Shown in pieces: positions 63,019 through 64,000 of a DNA stretch of 64,000 nucleotides. The DNA is from an uncultured Agathobacter sp. (GTDB lineage Bacteria; Bacillota; Clostridia; Lachnospirales; Lachnospiraceae). The notes beneath the pieces were generated by a model. That model worked only from the letters and a program-made list of their open reading frames with translations, was not told the origin of the DNA and searched no databases. The position numbers and the translations under genes were made by a program. Every line of letters starts with the position of its first letter. Position 1 is the stretch's first letter. The DNA lies in the NCBI GenBank assembly GCA_934307695.1, contig CAKRCS010000005.1:1-64000 (forward strand). Direction: 5' to 3'.

Positions 63019-64000
63019 AAAAATTACTGAAAAATAGTGGCGTACAGTCATTTATTGCATCCTTGATCTGTATCGTCATCGGTATGTTTGTCGGATTTCT
63101 GTTCTTGCTCGCGATCGAGCCGAGCGGGGCAGGCGAGGCAATTCTTGCCGTGGCGAAGAACTTCTTTGCGTACAGCAGAAAGGCTACGCAGCTTAAATAT
63201 TTGGGAAGCACACTTGTTAAGACAGCACCGCTTCTGATGTGCTCCCTTTCTGTTTTGTTTTCTTACAAGGTAGGACTTTTCAACATCGGGGCAGCCGGAC
63301 AGTATGTTATGGGCGCATGTGCGTGCCTGTATGCGGCGATCGTGCTCGGATGGGGCTGGCTGCCATGCATGATCTTAGCTGCTGTTGCAGGCGGCGTATA
63401 CGGAGCAATCACCGGTCTGCTCAAGGCGTATGCCAACGTCAACGAGGTAATCTCCGGTATCATGCTCAACTGGATCGGACTTTATTTTACAAACATGGTT
63501 TTAAGTCAGGCAAAGGATGCCAGCAGCGCATATACATATCCGCTGCAGAACAAGGGACCGAAGGCAATCCTTCCGTCACTTGGAATGACCTCCGTATTTG
63601 GCGATAACAAGTATGTGGGAATCGCAATCCCGCTCGCGGTTGTTTTTGCGATCCTGGTATGGATTCTTCTGGAAAAGACGAAGCTCGGCTATGAGTTAAA
63701 GGCGACCGGCTTTAACAAGAATGCGGCAAAATACTGCGGAATGGCAGAAAAGCGCAATGTGATCCTTTCCCTGGTGATCAGTGGTGTGCTTGCCGGACTT
63801 GCAGGCTCCTTTATGTATCAGACGGATATGGAACAGTGGCAGGTAACGATCGCTTCCGTTCCGGGCATGGGCTTTAACGGTATCGCGGCAGCCTTCCTCG
63901 GAGGCTTAAACCCGATCGGTGCCATTTTCTCATCCTTCTTTATCCAGCATATTACGGATGGCGGCTCCAATGTAGATCTTAGCATTTACTGCTCACAGAT
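63015..64000 (+). CDS. Nucleoside ABC transporter permease (partial, cut by window end)
   Basis: The frame starts with ATG 63015 (overlapping the previous stop) and is open for 328 codons to the window end. It begins MKKLLKNSGVQSFIASLICI and has about eight membrane segments so far (IVIGMFVGFLFLLAIEPSG, LFNIGAAGQYVMGACACLYAAIVLGW in part, MILAAVAGGVYGAITGLLKA, NVNEVISGIMLNWIGLYF, IAIPLAVVFAILVWILLEKT, GVLAGLAGSFMYQ, GMGFNGIAAAFLGGLNPIG). The NVNEVISGIMLNWIG loop is the ATPase-coupling EAA-like motif of BPD_transp_2 permeases. It is the NupB-type partner of the upstream ATPase; a second permease gene is expected beyond the window. Confidence 0.92.
   Translation, partial: MKKLLKNSGVQSFIASLICIVIGMFVGFLFLLAIEPSGAGEAILAVAKNFFAYSRKATQLKYLGSTLVKTAPLLMCSLSVLFSYKVGLFNIGAAGQYVMGACACLYAAIVLGWGWLPCMILAAVAGGVYGAITGLLKAYANVNEVISGIMLNWIGLYFTNMVLSQAKDASSAYTYPLQNKGPKAILPSLGMTSVFGDNKYVGIAIPLAVVFAILVWILLEKTKLGYELKATGFNKNAAKYCGMAEKRNVILSLVISGVLAGLAGSFMYQTDMEQWQVTIASVPGMGFNGIAAAFLGGLNPIGAIFSSFFIQHITDGGSNVDLSIYCSQ

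Overview
This 64 kb window is a chromosomal segment of a spore-forming Bacillota of the Lachnospiraceae type (Roseburia/Agathobacter/Eubacterium-like). The evidence is sporulation genes (gpr, spoIIP), AddAB instead of RecBCD, many lipoproteins with a diderm-free surface logic, a CIRCE element, a ZTP riboswitch, sigma-A promoters of the TTGACA/TATAAT type, and a carbohydrate gene pair (GH42 and GH13). Nothing in it looks like a prophage, an IS element, a CRISPR array or an rRNA/tRNA gene. I cannot name the species from the sequence alone.

Layout. 0-4 kb: a C69 dipeptidase, then a purine-end module (stand-alone IMP cyclohydrolase plus stand-alone AICAR formyltransferase) behind a ZTP riboswitch with terminator. 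4-5.7 kb: a small alarmone synthetase, then a 52-bp tandem repeat array of 13 in-register copies. 5.7-13.2 kb: an ABC efflux operon made of two lipoprotein adaptors (the second a double adaptor), one FtsX/MacB-type permease and two ATPases, the last with an AbrB-like tail. 13.3-22.9 kb: addB-addA-maf, a small acidic protein, a PrsA/SurA-type lipoprotein and a PAP2 phosphatase. 22.9-25.6 kb: CIRCE-htpG and a FlK-like thioesterase. 25.7-29.4 kb: an iron locus (HMA membrane protein, feoA, feoB, a Cys-rich FeoB-associated peptide, a degenerate Fur-family regulator), with three copies of one palindromic operator. 29.4-33.7 kb (minus): a giant 2-hydroxyacyl-CoA dehydratase activase-like protein. 33.9-37.6 kb: a rhomboid-like membrane protein, glnS and a DUF2225 protein. 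37.6-42.8 kb: argG (minus) divergent from argC-GNAT-argB-argD, with a probable ArgR box between. 42.8-43.0 kb: a compact run of four stem-loops with no gene. 43.1-49.8 kb: a comEA-like lipoprotein, a response regulator/histidine kinase pair, a GerMN lipoprotein and comEC. 49.9-56.2 kb: surE, GH42 beta-galactosidase, GH13 alpha-glucosidase, a PilZ protein and holA. 56.3-59.2 kb: rpsT (minus), gpr, spoIIP. 59.2-64 kb: a uridine phosphorylase followed by a BMP-type nucleoside ABC transporter (binding lipoprotein, double ATPase, permease cut by the window end).

The items I find most worth a second look are the perfect-period 52-bp array, the four-hairpin element after argD, the ABC operon with a fused double adaptor and an AbrB-tailed ATPase, the repeated GTTAG-N6-CTAAC operator next to a Fur-like protein that has lost the usual His-rich metal site, the GNAT gene inside the arginine operon, and repeat-expanded insertions inside ComEC. 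Motif and domain calls were made by eye; no database search was run.
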